Below the pieces are notes generated by a model. It was not told the origin of the DNA. It made no database searches and was given only the letters and a program-made list of their open reading frames with translations. Below, one piece after another: positions 55,187 through 63,777 of a DNA stretch of 64,000 nt. A program made the position numbers and the translations under genes. Source of the stretch: JBBQXK01 sp038209775 (GTDB taxonomy: Bacteria; Pseudomonadota; Alphaproteobacteria; Rhodobacterales; Rhodobacteraceae); NCBI GenBank assembly GCA_038209775.1, contig JBBQXK010000001.1, positions 1-64,000 on the forward strand. Direction: 5' to 3'. Each line of letters starts with the position of its first letter. Within the stretch, counting starts at the first letter, position 1.

Positions 55187-56050
55187 TCAGCGCAGGCGGC
55201 GGATCAGGCTGGAGGTGTCGTTGCGGTTGCCACCCATGCGCTGGACATCCTTGTAGAACTGGTCGACCAGCGCCGTCAGCGGCAGCGAGGCGCCGATGTC
55301 GTTGGCGGTGGCAAGACAGATGCCCAGATCCTTGCGCATCCAGTCGACGGCAAAGCCGAAATCGAACTTGTCCTCCAGCATCGTCTTGTGGCGGTTGGCC
55401 ATCTGCCATGATCCGGCGGCCCCCTGCGAGATCACCTCGACCACCGCGTTGCCATCCAGTCCCGCCTTCTCGCCAAAGGCCAAAGCCTCGGCCAGGCCCT
55501 GCACGAGGCCGGCAATGGCGATCTGGTTCATCATCTTGGCAAGCTGCCCCGACCCCGCGCGGCCAAGCAGCCGGCAGATGCGGGCGTAAGAGGCAATGAC
55601 CGGCTCGGCGCTGGCATATGCTGCGGGGTCGCCACCACACATCACCGACAGCACACCGTTTACCGCGCCGGCCTGCCCGCCCGACACCGGCGCATCGACA
55701 TAGCCCACGCCCATGCCTGCCGCCATTTCCGCCATCTGCTGCGTGACCTGTGCAGATACGGTGGTGTGGTCGACGAACACGGCACCCGGGGCCATCCCGG
55801 CAAAGGCCCCGTCCGGCCCGGTGCAGACCGCGCGCAGGTCGTCATCGTTGCCGACGCAGGCCATCACGAAGTCCTGACCCACTGCCGCCGCACGCGGTGT
55901 CGGGGCCATCGCTCCGCCATGCTGGGCCACCCACGCCTCGGCCTTGGGGCTTGAGCGGTTGTAGACGGTCACCGCATGCCCCTTGGCCGCCAGATGCCCC
56001 GCCATGGGAAAACCCATCACCCCCAGCCCGAGGAACGCAACCTTTGCCAT
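55187..56050 (-). CDS. 3-hydroxyisobutyrate dehydrogenase-like oxidoreductase
   Basis: A 287-aa beta-hydroxyacid dehydrogenase. NAD(P) binding is seen in FLGLGVMGFPMAGHLAAKGH, with VYNRS at the second strand. The signature DAPVSGGQAGAVNGVLSVMC and the catalytic-lysine motif GSGQLAKMMNQ are present. The family includes 3-hydroxyisobutyrate, tartronate-semialdehyde and 4-hydroxybutyrate dehydrogenases. The substrate is not resolved here. It is divergent from the penicillin acylase gene. Confidence 0.88.
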   Translation of the reverse strand: MAKVAFLGLGVMGFPMAGHLAAKGHAVTVYNRSSPKAEAWVAQHGGAMAPTPRAAAVGQDFVMACVGNDDDLRAVCTGPDGAFAGMAPGAVFVDHTTVSAQVTQQMAEMAAGMGVGYVDAPVSGGQAGAVNGVLSVMCGGDPAAYASAEPVIASYARICRLLGRAGSGQLAKMMNQIAIAGLVQGLAEALAFGEKAGLDGNAVVEVISQGAAGSWQMANRHKTMLEDKFDFGFAVDWMRKDLGICLATANDIGASLPLTALVDQFYKDVQRMGGNRNDTSSLIRRLR

Positions 56051-56133
56051 GACCCGTCACCTCACAATTGCCCCGCCCGCGCGGATCGACTAGGTATCCA
56101 CCCACCCTGCCCCGTCAAGAGACCATCGCGCGC

Positions 56134-58599
56134 ATGCTGACCGCCTTTACCTGGGCTTTGCGGATCTTCCTTGGGCTGGCCGGGTTGGCAGCACTGATGC
56201 TGGTGCTGACTTATTACTTTCTGTCGCGCTCGATCCCCGATTACAGCGAAACCTTCACCCTGCCCGGTCTGTCGGGCGAGGTCGAGATTGTGCGCAACAA
56301 CGCGAACGTGCCCCATATCTTTGGTGCGACCGATGCCGACGTGTTCTATGCGCTTGGCTTTGCCCATGCGCAGGACCGGCTGTGGCAGATGACGATGCTG
56401 CGGCGCACCGCCCAAGGCCGGCTGTCCGAGATGTTCGGCGAGCGGACCCTGCGTGTCGATGAGTTGTTGCGCCGGTTCGACCTGTACACGCTGGCGCAAT
56501 CGTCGGTCGAGGTGCAGGACGAGGGCACGCGCACGGCGCTGGACGCCTATGCGCGGGGGGTGAATGCGTGGATCGGGCAGGTCAATGCCCGCGCACGCGG
56601 GCGGGGGGCGCCGGAGTTTTTCCTGTTCTCGAACGAAATCGCCGCCTGGCAGCCTGCCGACAGCATTGCCATCATCAAGCTGATGGCCCTGCAACTGTCG
56701 TCGCATCTGGAGGCCGAGGTGTTGCGGGCGCAAACCTCGATGCTCTTGGGGCCTGAGCGGCTGCGTGATATTCTGCCGGATGATCCGGGTCAGGGTGTGA
56801 CCGCCCTGCCCCGCTATGGTGATCTGGTGCCGGGTCTCATGCCGGGGCAGATGCCCGTCAGGATGGCGGATGACCCCCTGTCGCCGTTCAAGCATCTGCC
56901 TTTTGCAGGGGCGTCCAATTCCTGGGCGGCTGTTCCGGGTCGGTCGGCGGCGGGGGGCACGCTGTTGGCCAACGACCCGCATCTGGGGTTCACCGCGCCG
57001 ACGATCTGGTACCTTGCCCGGCTGGAACTGTCATCGGGCGGGGTGATCGGCGGTACCATCCCTGGGGTGCCTGCGATCATCCTTGGTCGGTCGGAAAAGC
57101 TGGGATGGGGCCTGACCACCGCCTATGTCGACGATCAGGACGTGGTGCTGGAGCGGATCAACCCCGACAACCCCGAGGAATACGACAGCGGCGGCGGTGT
57201 GTGGAAGCCGTTCATCACCCGCCGGTCGATCATTACGGTGAAGGACGCCGAACCTGTCACCGTCACCCTGCGCTGGTCGGAAAGTGGCCCGGTGCTGCCC
57301 GGCAGCCACTACGGTTTGGGCACGGTCACGCCGGCGGGGCATGTGGCGGTCTTGTCATGGACGGCGCTGTCGGGGGCCGACACCTCGATGACGTCTGCCA
57401 TGCGGATGATGCGGGCGGGATCGGTCGCCGAGGCGATCGAGGCGGGGCGGCTTTATGTGGCGCCGGCGCAGAACCTGATGGTTGCCGACAAGGACGGCAT
57501 CGCGTTGCAGGTGATCGGTGCGGTGCCGATGCGCGATGCCCGCCACCAGACGCAAGGGCGGATGCCCGCGTTGGGGTCGGCGCCGGAGAACCGCTGGCTG
57601 GGCATCTTCTCCTATGAGGACAACCTGCGCGTGGTAAACCCCGCGTCGGGCCTGTTGGGCAACACCAACAACAAGACCTTCGATGCGCCCTTCCCCCGCC
57701 ACCAGTCGTTCCTGTGGGGCGACACGCAGCGCATCCAGCGGTGGCTGACACTGATGGCCACGCGTGAGGTGCATACCCGCGAAAGCTTCATCGAGGCGCA
57801 ACTTGATACCGTTTCCCCCACAGCGCGGCTGTTGCTGCCGCTGATCGGGGCCGACCTGTGGTTTACGGGCGAACCTGCCGCCGATGGCACGCCCGAGCGG
57901 TTCCGCCAGCGGGCGCTGATCCTTCTGGCTGCGTGGAACGGCGAGATGAACGAACATCTGCCCGAGCCACTGATCACCGAAGGCTGGCTGCGTGCGTTGC
58001 AGGACCGGCTGATCCGCGACGAAATCGGCCCCTTGGCGGACAGCTTTGACCATGTCGATCCGATCTTCATCGACCGGGTGTTCCGCGATGTTGGGGGGGC
58101 GTCGGTCTGGTGCGACGTGATACAGTCGGCAGCGGTCGAAACCTGCGGCGAGATCGCGCGTCAGGCGCTGGACGAGGCACTGCTGCGGCTGTCCGAGAAA
58201 TACGGGACCAGCATGGAAAGCTGGCGCTGGGGCGACGCGCATCAGGCGACGCATGACCATGCGGTGCTGGGGACGGTGCCGATCCTGCGGTACTTCGTGA
58301 ACATCCGCCAGTCGACCAGCGGCGGCGATACCACGTTGATGCGGGGGGTGACGGGGGGGCAGGAGCCTGAGCCGTTCCTGAACGTGCACGGGGCGGGGTA
58401 TCGCGGCGTCTATGACTTTGCCGACCCCGACAGTTCGGTGTTCATCACCGCCACCGGGCAATCGGGGCACCCCCTGTCACGCCATTACGACGATCTGGGT
58501 GAGTTGTGGCGGCGTGGCGAGTACATCCCGATGTCGCTGGACCCAGAGTTGGCGCGGGCGGCGGCGGTGGGTGTGACGCGGCTGGAGCCCGGACCTTGA
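56134..58599 (+). CDS. Penicillin acylase family protein (Ntn hydrolase)
   Basis: An 821-aa precursor of an N-terminal-nucleophile amidase. A membrane segment/signal (WALRIFLGLAGLAALMLVLT) anchors or exports it. The alpha chain includes VPHIFGATDADVFYALGFAH and AQDRLWQMTMLRRTAQGRLS. The nucleophile is Ser261 in AGASNSWAAVPG, where autoproteolytic cleavage would free the beta chain. NDPHLGFTAPTIWYLARL and NTNNKTFDAPFPRHQS follow. Known members cleave penicillin G, acyl-homoserine lactones or similar amides. A quorum-quenching or cell-envelope role is possible but unproven. Confidence 0.9.
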   Translation: MLTAFTWALRIFLGLAGLAALMLVLTYYFLSRSIPDYSETFTLPGLSGEVEIVRNNANVPHIFGATDADVFYALGFAHAQDRLWQMTMLRRTAQGRLSEMFGERTLRVDELLRRFDLYTLAQSSVEVQDEGTRTALDAYARGVNAWIGQVNARARGRGAPEFFLFSNEIAAWQPADSIAIIKLMALQLSSHLEAEVLRAQTSMLLGPERLRDILPDDPGQGVTALPRYGDLVPGLMPGQMPVRMADDPLSPFKHLPFAGASNSWAAVPGRSAAGGTLLANDPHLGFTAPTIWYLARLELSSGGVIGGTIPGVPAIILGRSEKLGWGLTTAYVDDQDVVLERINPDNPEEYDSGGGVWKPFITRRSIITVKDAEPVTVTLRWSESGPVLPGSHYGLGTVTPAGHVAVLSWTALSGADTSMTSAMRMMRAGSVAEAIEAGRLYVAPAQNLMVADKDGIALQVIGAVPMRDARHQTQGRMPALGSAPENRWLGIFSYEDNLRVVNPASGLLGNTNNKTFDAPFPRHQSFLWGDTQRIQRWLTLMATREVHTRESFIEAQLDTVSPTARLLLPLIGADLWFTGEPAADGTPERFRQRALILLAAWNGEMNEHLPEPLITEGWLRALQDRLIRDEIGPLADSFDHVDPIFIDRVFRDVGGASVWCDVIQSAAVETCGEIARQALDEALLRLSEKYGTSMESWRWGDAHQATHDHAVLGTVPILRYFVNIRQSTSGGDTTLMRGVTGGQEPEPFLNVHGAGYRGVYDFADPDSSVFITATGQSGHPLSRHYDDLGELWRRGEYIPMSLDPELARAAAVGVTRLEPGP

Positions 58600-58703
58600 T
58601 CGCACTTCGCCGTGATGTCATAAGTTTGAGACGGTCATGTCGAAAGGGCGCCTTTGCTGGAGCTTACGGCATGTGAAACAACTTTTTGCACAAGGTTATT
58701 CCC

Positions 58704-60158
58704 GTGGCAGTCCTCGCCGAACCCGATACCTCAAGCGCTGTCGTTCTTGAGGCGCAAAAACTGCTGAACAAGGCCAGCAAACAAAGCCGCGCCCCCGAAA
58801 GTGGCGCATTCGACAAGAACACGGTCGAGGCGATCAAGGCGTTTCAGGTGGAATCCGGTCTGAAACCCACCGGCGTGCTGGACGACACGGTGCTGAAGAT
58901 CCTCAAGGATGTCGCCGACGAAGAACGCCCGAAGTGGCAGATCACCGTTAATGGCAAGATCTATCTGCTGACCGACGCCGACCAGAAGGCGCTGATCGCC
59001 CGCTGCAAGGCTGAGTTCGCCGATGCCATCGCCACGCTGCGCAGTGCTGTCGCCGAGGCGCGCGGGTACTGGGATCACATGCGCGACCTGAACAAGGACC
59101 AGTACATCGTCGCTTGGTGCATCGAGGCGGTGAAGCGGGCCAAGCTGCCGCCCGAATCGATGATCAAGACCGCCGAGACCGGCTGCACCGAGGCGGAGAA
59201 GGCGCTGAACAGCGGCAACCTCAAGGCTTTTGCCGCGATCTTCCCCAAGGCGCAGGAAAACGCGAACAAGGCACGGGCCGAGATCCGCACCTATGTCGCC
59301 GACATGATCGACGGCGGCGGCAACATCGTGCTTGGCCTTGAAATCGTCAAGACCAGCAGTTTTCTGGTGGTCGGCCTGATCGCGGCACCGGTGGCTGCTT
59401 CCTATGGCCTGGGTGCTGTGGCCGCAGGCGTGGTCGCAGGTGCCGGCACCAACGCGGTCGAGGCGCTGGCCGAAGAGGTTGGCAAGGGCATCACCGGGCA
59501 GTCCAAGGGCGTCGGCGACGCGGCCAAGAACGTGCTGCTGGACGCGTTCATCGGCGGCTCGATCGGGGCGCTGATCAGCGGCAAGGGTGCCGAGAAGTTC
59601 CTTGAAAAACTTGGCCCCAAGGTGGCCAAGCTCTTGGCCGGAGAGATGTTCGAGAAGGCCAGCGAAAAGGTCGTCACCGCATGGCTGATCGGCTACTTCA
59701 AGAAGAACGGCGCGAATATCCTGGAAGGGATCATGAAGGAAACGCTGAAAACCTTTCGCGCCAATGCCGACAGCCTGACGGTCGAAAAGTTCGTCGGCAT
59801 CGTCGCCAAGGAGGTTGCAACGGCCGGGGTCTTTTCGCGCTTTGCCAAGGCGGGTGATGTGTCGGCAAGCGCGGTGCTGGCCAAGGTCGGCATGAAACAG
59901 CGCGTGGCCTGGCTGGAAGAACTCGGCGACAAGGCAAGCCCCGGCGATGTGGAAAAGGTGTTCGGCAAGGTTTTCGACGAAAGTTTCAAGGAATGGGGCG
60001 GCAAGGTCTATGACGCCGTCATCGGCAAACTGACAGGCAGTGAGGAGCCGCCCGACGTCGAACGCAAGGTCCTTGATGAGGCGGCGGTGAACCGCATGCT
60101 GATCGCCGCCGTCACCAAAGAGGTCGAACGGCAGGGCAAGGCGAAGAAAAAGAAGTGA
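58704..60158 (+). CDS. Peptidoglycan-binding-domain protein with colicin-like hydrophobic region
   Basis: A 484-aa protein from a GTG with AAGG eight bases upstream. Residues about 10-72 form a PG_binding_1 domain (AVVLEAQKLLNK, FDKNTVEAIKAFQVESGLKP, TGVLDDTVLKIL). There is no signal peptide. The middle is helical. A Gly/Ala-rich hydrophobic stretch (about 216-250) and a second one (277-291, VLLDAFIGGSIGALI) resemble membrane-active regions of bacteriocins and the pre-toxin region of polymorphic toxins. The C-terminus is Lys-rich (GKAKKKK). It stands alone. An exported effector or structural protein is possible; function is unknown. Confidence 0.7.
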   Translation: MAVLAEPDTSSAVVLEAQKLLNKASKQSRAPESGAFDKNTVEAIKAFQVESGLKPTGVLDDTVLKILKDVADEERPKWQITVNGKIYLLTDADQKALIARCKAEFADAIATLRSAVAEARGYWDHMRDLNKDQYIVAWCIEAVKRAKLPPESMIKTAETGCTEAEKALNSGNLKAFAAIFPKAQENANKARAEIRTYVADMIDGGGNIVLGLEIVKTSSFLVVGLIAAPVAASYGLGAVAAGVVAGAGTNAVEALAEEVGKGITGQSKGVGDAAKNVLLDAFIGGSIGALISGKGAEKFLEKLGPKVAKLLAGEMFEKASEKVVTAWLIGYFKKNGANILEGIMKETLKTFRANADSLTVEKFVGIVAKEVATAGVFSRFAKAGDVSASAVLAKVGMKQRVAWLEELGDKASPGDVEKVFGKVFDESFKEWGGKVYDAVIGKLTGSEEPPDVERKVLDEAAVNRMLIAAVTKEVERQGKAKKKK

Positions 60159-60254
60159 TGCGCCCGGCACATCCGGCAGCGCGCCCTTGACACCCGCCCT
60201 TCGCCGATCCAGTCAGCAACAAAATTGCGCAACAGATCGGTGAGGGGACATTTC

Positions 60255-61082
60255 ATGTCCGATGAATGGCAGGGCTGGATAGGACGGACGGAAGACGCCA
60301 CCGATACCATCACCCCCCGGCAGGCCCGGCAGATGGCGGCCACGCTGGACGCCAGGGTGCCGGATGGGCTGTTGCCCCCCCTGTGGCACTGGATGGGATG
60401 GGCGCCCGAGACGCCGATGGCGGGGCTTGGGCCCGACGGGCATCCGGCGCGGGGCGGGTTTTTGCCGCCGGTGCCTTTGGAGCGGCGGATGTGGGCGGGG
60501 GGGCGGCTGGTGTTTCATGCGCCGCTGTCGGTTGGCGAGCCGATGCAGCGGCGGTCAGAGATCCTGAAGGTGTCGGAAAAGACCGGCACCACCGGGCGGA
60601 TGGTGTTCGTGACGGTGGGGCATGAGGTACATGGGGCCAAGGGGCTGGCGGTGACCGAGGAGCAGGACATCGTCTATGTCGCGATGCCGGAACGGTTTTC
60701 ACCGCCGCCGCCGCTGGTGGCCCCCGAGAGGCCGGCATGGAGCGAGCCTGTGCCGATGGATACCGTGCGGCTGTTCCGGTTTTCGGCGCTGACCTTCAAC
60801 GCGCACCGCATCCATTTCGACCTGCCCTATGCGCAGTCGGTCGAGAAGTATCCGGGCCTTGTGGTGCATGGCCCGATGCAGGCGATGTTGTTGATGGCGG
60901 CGGCGATGCGCCATACAGGTCGAATGCCCGCGTCGTTTCGCTTTCGCGGGGTGCGGCCCTTGTTTCATACCGATAGCGTCACGCTGACTGGCTGGCCCGA
61001 GGCGGAGGGGAAGCAGTCGCTGGCTGTGGTGACGGGCGATGGGGTGATGACGATGCAGGCCGATATCGGGTGGGCGGCATGA
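60255..61082 (+). CDS. Mesaconyl-CoA hydratase-like (MaoC/HTD2 family)
   Basis: A 275-aa hotdog-fold dehydratase. The N-terminal part (GPDGHPARGGFLPPVPLERR) and the C-terminal MaoC-like part (FSALTFNAHRIHFDLPYAQS with the Asn-His dyad and LVVHGPMQAMLLM) match the HTD2/mesaconyl-C4-CoA hydratase type. Such enzymes interconvert mesaconyl-C4-CoA and citramalyl-CoA. Its stop overlaps the CoA-transferase start (ATGA). The neighbouring CoA transferase supports this assignment. GAGGGG precedes the ATG. Confidence 0.83.
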   Translation: MSDEWQGWIGRTEDATDTITPRQARQMAATLDARVPDGLLPPLWHWMGWAPETPMAGLGPDGHPARGGFLPPVPLERRMWAGGRLVFHAPLSVGEPMQRRSEILKVSEKTGTTGRMVFVTVGHEVHGAKGLAVTEEQDIVYVAMPERFSPPPPLVAPERPAWSEPVPMDTVRLFRFSALTFNAHRIHFDLPYAQSVEKYPGLVVHGPMQAMLLMAAAMRHTGRMPASFRFRGVRPLFHTDSVTLTGWPEAEGKQSLAVVTGDGVMTMQADIGWAA

Positions 61083-62293
61083 CCGGGCCGCTGTCAGGGA
61101 TGCGGGTGGTCGAAGTTGCGGCCTTTGTGGCGGTGCCTTTGGCGGGGATGACGCTGGCGCAGATGGGGGCGGATGTGATCCGGGTGGACCGGCCCACGGG
61201 GGGGCTGGACATGAGGCGCTGGCCGGTGACGGCGGGCGGAGAAAGCCTGTTCTGGGCGGGGATGAACAAGGCCAAGCGCAGCCTTGCCATCGACCTGACC
61301 CACCCCGAGGGGCAGGAGATTGTGGCGGCCCTGATCACCGCGCCCGGCCCCGATGCGGGGCTGTTCCTGACCAACCTGCGGGGGCCTGCGTTCATGGACT
61401 GGCCGGCCCTTTCGGCGCGGCGGACCGATCTGGTGATGGTCAGCCTGACCGGCACGCGGCGGGGTGAGCCTGCGGTTGACTATACCATCAACCCCGCCCT
61501 GGGCTTTCCCTTTGCCACTGGCCCCGAGGGGATGGCCGACCCCGTGGCGCACATGCTGCCTGCCTGGGATCTGGTGGCGGGGCAGATGGTTGCGGGGACG
61601 CTGTTGGCGGCTGAACGGCATCGGTTGAAGACGGGGCAAGGGCAACTGGCGGAATTGTCGCTGAAGGATGTGGGGGCGGCGATGATGGCGAACCTTGGCC
61701 TTCTGGCCGAGGTTGCGGTGAACGGGGTCGACCGGCCGCGCTATGGCAACAGCCTGTACGGGGCCTATGGGCAGGACTTTGTCTGTGGCTGTGGCGGGCG
61801 GGTGATGGTGGTGGGGCTGACCGACCGGCAATGGCGGGGCTTGGTGAAGGTGACGGGGACCGAGGGCGCGATGGCGGACCTTGCGGCGGCGTCGGGGCTG
61901 GACCTGTTGCGTGAGGGCGACCGCTGGCATGGACGGGCGGGGATCACGGCGATCCTTACGCCGTGGTTTGCGGCGCGGACGCGCGAAGCGGTGGCGGCGC
62001 TGTTTGACAAGGCGGGCCTGACCTGGGGGCCGTTCCGCACCTTTGGCGAGGCGGTGCGGGATGACCCCGACCTGTCGCCCGACAATCCGATGTTCGCGGT
62101 GGTGGACCAGCCAGGCATCGGCCCCTATGCCATGCCTGGCCATCCGGCGGCCTTTGCGGCCCATGGACGGATGCCCCCTGCCCCCGCCCCGCGCCTTGGC
62201 CAGCACAGCGAAGCGGTGCTGGCCGATGTGCTGGGCATGGCGTCGGGGCAGATTGCAGCGCTGATCGACCGGGGGATCGTGGCAGTCGGCTGA
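61079..62293 (+). CDS. mct: Mesaconyl-CoA C1-C4 CoA transferase-like (CaiB/BaiF family)
   Basis: A 404-aa type III CoA transferase. It begins MTGPLSGMRVVEVAAFVAVP with LAGMTLAQMGADVIRVDRP, then RRWPVTAGGESLFWAGMNKA, the hallmark of the family. This beginning closely resembles 2-methylfumaryl-CoA isomerase (mct), which moves CoA within mesaconyl-CoA between C1 and C4. With the hydratase before it, the pair would convert mesaconyl-C1-CoA to citramalyl-CoA, as in the 3-hydroxypropionate bicycle. Assimilation of glyoxylate and propionyl-CoA is a possible role; other pathway genes are not in the window. Confidence 0.83.
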   Translation: MTGPLSGMRVVEVAAFVAVPLAGMTLAQMGADVIRVDRPTGGLDMRRWPVTAGGESLFWAGMNKAKRSLAIDLTHPEGQEIVAALITAPGPDAGLFLTNLRGPAFMDWPALSARRTDLVMVSLTGTRRGEPAVDYTINPALGFPFATGPEGMADPVAHMLPAWDLVAGQMVAGTLLAAERHRLKTGQGQLAELSLKDVGAAMMANLGLLAEVAVNGVDRPRYGNSLYGAYGQDFVCGCGGRVMVVGLTDRQWRGLVKVTGTEGAMADLAAASGLDLLREGDRWHGRAGITAILTPWFAARTREAVAALFDKAGLTWGPFRTFGEAVRDDPDLSPDNPMFAVVDQPGIGPYAMPGHPAAFAAHGRMPPAPAPRLGQHSEAVLADVLGMASGQIAALIDRGIVAVG

Positions 62294-62416
62294 TCAGAGC
62301 TTTTTGCCAGCAATCTCGGTGCCGCTGCGCGGCGGGGCTGCGACGGCGGGCTTGACCGCCTCTTTCTTGGGCTTCTTCTTTTCCTTGTTGCCTTTTTGGT
62401 TGTTGCCTTTGGCCAT
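62294..62416 (-). CDS. Small Lys-rich protein
   Basis: A 40-aa basic protein MAKGNNQKGNKEKKKPKKEA with a TEIAGKKL end. AAGGA lies nine bases upstream of the ATG. Its stop abuts the converging mct stop, and it is 33 bp from the end of hflX on the same strand. The composition suggests a disordered nucleic-acid- or ribosome-binding peptide. It is short, so confidence rests on SD, start and position. Confidence 0.65.
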   Translation of the reverse strand: MAKGNNQKGNKEKKKPKKEAVKPAVAAPPRSGTEIAGKKL

Positions 62417-62449
62417 CTGTTGTCCTTTCCAGACTTGAAGGGGGGCAGG

Positions 62450-63742
62450 CTAGTGCGCCTGCCATTGTGCCTTTTCGCGATCCGTCCAGCGGACGGTCAC
62501 TGTATAGTCCGCTTCATCGGCGGTTTCGCTGACCACGACGCCCATGCCATGCAGCCGCGCCCGGGCGCGGCCATCAGCAAAGGGCAGGATCAGCACCTCG
62601 TCAACCCGCACTTCGGCAAATGCATCGCTGATGGCGTCGACAAGGGCATCCACCCCTTCACCCGTCAGCGCCGACACCGCCATCACCCCGTTGCGCTGTG
62701 CTGCCTGCACCATGAGGGCAGCGCGCGCGGTGCCTTCGACAAGGTCAAGCTTGTTCCAGACCTCGATCACCGGCGTGGCGGTGGCCACCCCGAGCGACGT
62801 CATGATCTCGGCCACATCCAGCGCCTGTTCCGCCGTCTCGGGGTGGCTGATGTCGCGGACGTGGACGATCAGATCGGCCTCAAGCACCTCTTCCAGCGTG
62901 GCGCGGAAGGCGGCGACAAGTTGGGTGGGCAGGTCGCTGATGAAACCGACCGTATCCGACGCGATGACCTTGCGCCCCGAGGGCAGCACGACGCCGCGCA
63001 TGGTGGGGTCAAGGGTGGCGAAAAGCATGTCCTTGGCGATCACCTCGGCCCCGGTCATCCGGTTGAAAAGCGTGGACTTTCCGGCGTTGGTATAGCCCAC
63101 CAGTGCCACCAGCGGGAACGGCACCTTGCGGCGTGAGGCGCGGTGCAGTTCGCGGGTGCGCACGACGCGGTCAAGCTGGCGCTTGAGGCGGATCACCTGA
63201 TCGTCGATGGCGCGGCGGTCAGCCTCGATCTGCGTCTCGCCCGGGCCGCCGACAAAGCCGAAGCCGCCGCGCTGGCGTTCAAGGTGGGTCCAGGCGCGGA
63301 CAAGGCGGGTGCGCTGATAGCTGAGGGCGGCCAGTTCCACCTGCAACACGCCTTCACGGGTGCGGGCGCGGTCGGCGAAAATCTCAAGGATCAGGCCGGT
63401 GCGGTCGAGAAGTTTGACGCCCCAGGCCTTTTCCAGATTGCGCTGCTGTACCGGCGTCACCGGGCCGTCGACCAGCACCAGTTCCACGTCAAGGGCGGCA
63501 AAGGCGGCCTTCAGTTCATCCACCTTGCCGCTGCCGAGCAATGTCGCGGGCTGCATCCGCGCGATCCGTACCACCTCGGCCCCGGCCACGGTCAGGCCCG
63601 GCAGGGCGGCGGCCAGCGCCACCGCCTCGGCAAGACCATGTTCGGGCAGGCGCCGCTTTCGGACCGATTTCAGATCGGGGTGCAGGACATAGGCGACGGT
63701 CGGGCGGGCCACTGTGTCATGGCCGCCCTCACCCCTGCCCAA
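62450..63742 (-). CDS. hflX: GTPase HflX
   Basis: A 430-aa ribosome-associated GTPase that splits or rescues 70S ribosomes. The N-terminal HflX domain includes RIARMQPATLLGSGKVDEL and LVDGPVTPVQQRNLEKAWGV, and then the Gly-rich GGFGFVGGPGETQIEADRR. The G domain has GYTNAGKSTLFNRMTG (G1), SDTVGFISDLP (G3) and VWNKLDLVE (G4). The start is uncertain: the TTG at 63742 lacks a clear SD, and a GTG at 63712 (MARPTVAYVLHPDLK) is as likely. It follows hfq by 35 bp, the classic hfq-hflX arrangement. Confidence 0.95.
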   Translation of the reverse strand: MGRGEGGHDTVARPTVAYVLHPDLKSVRKRRLPEHGLAEAVALAAALPGLTVAGAEVVRIARMQPATLLGSGKVDELKAAFAALDVELVLVDGPVTPVQQRNLEKAWGVKLLDRTGLILEIFADRARTREGVLQVELAALSYQRTRLVRAWTHLERQRGGFGFVGGPGETQIEADRRAIDDQVIRLKRQLDRVVRTRELHRASRRKVPFPLVALVGYTNAGKSTLFNRMTGAEVIAKDMLFATLDPTMRGVVLPSGRKVIASDTVGFISDLPTQLVAAFRATLEEVLEADLIVHVRDISHPETAEQALDVAEIMTSLGVATATPVIEVWNKLDLVEGTARAALMVQAAQRNGVMAVSALTGEGVDALVDAISDAFAEVRVDEVLILPFADGRARARLHGMGVVVSETADEADYTVTVRWTDREKAQWQAH

Positions 63743-63777
63743 CGGCAGGTCGTCATCGTCATCTGTGGGGTCGGGTG

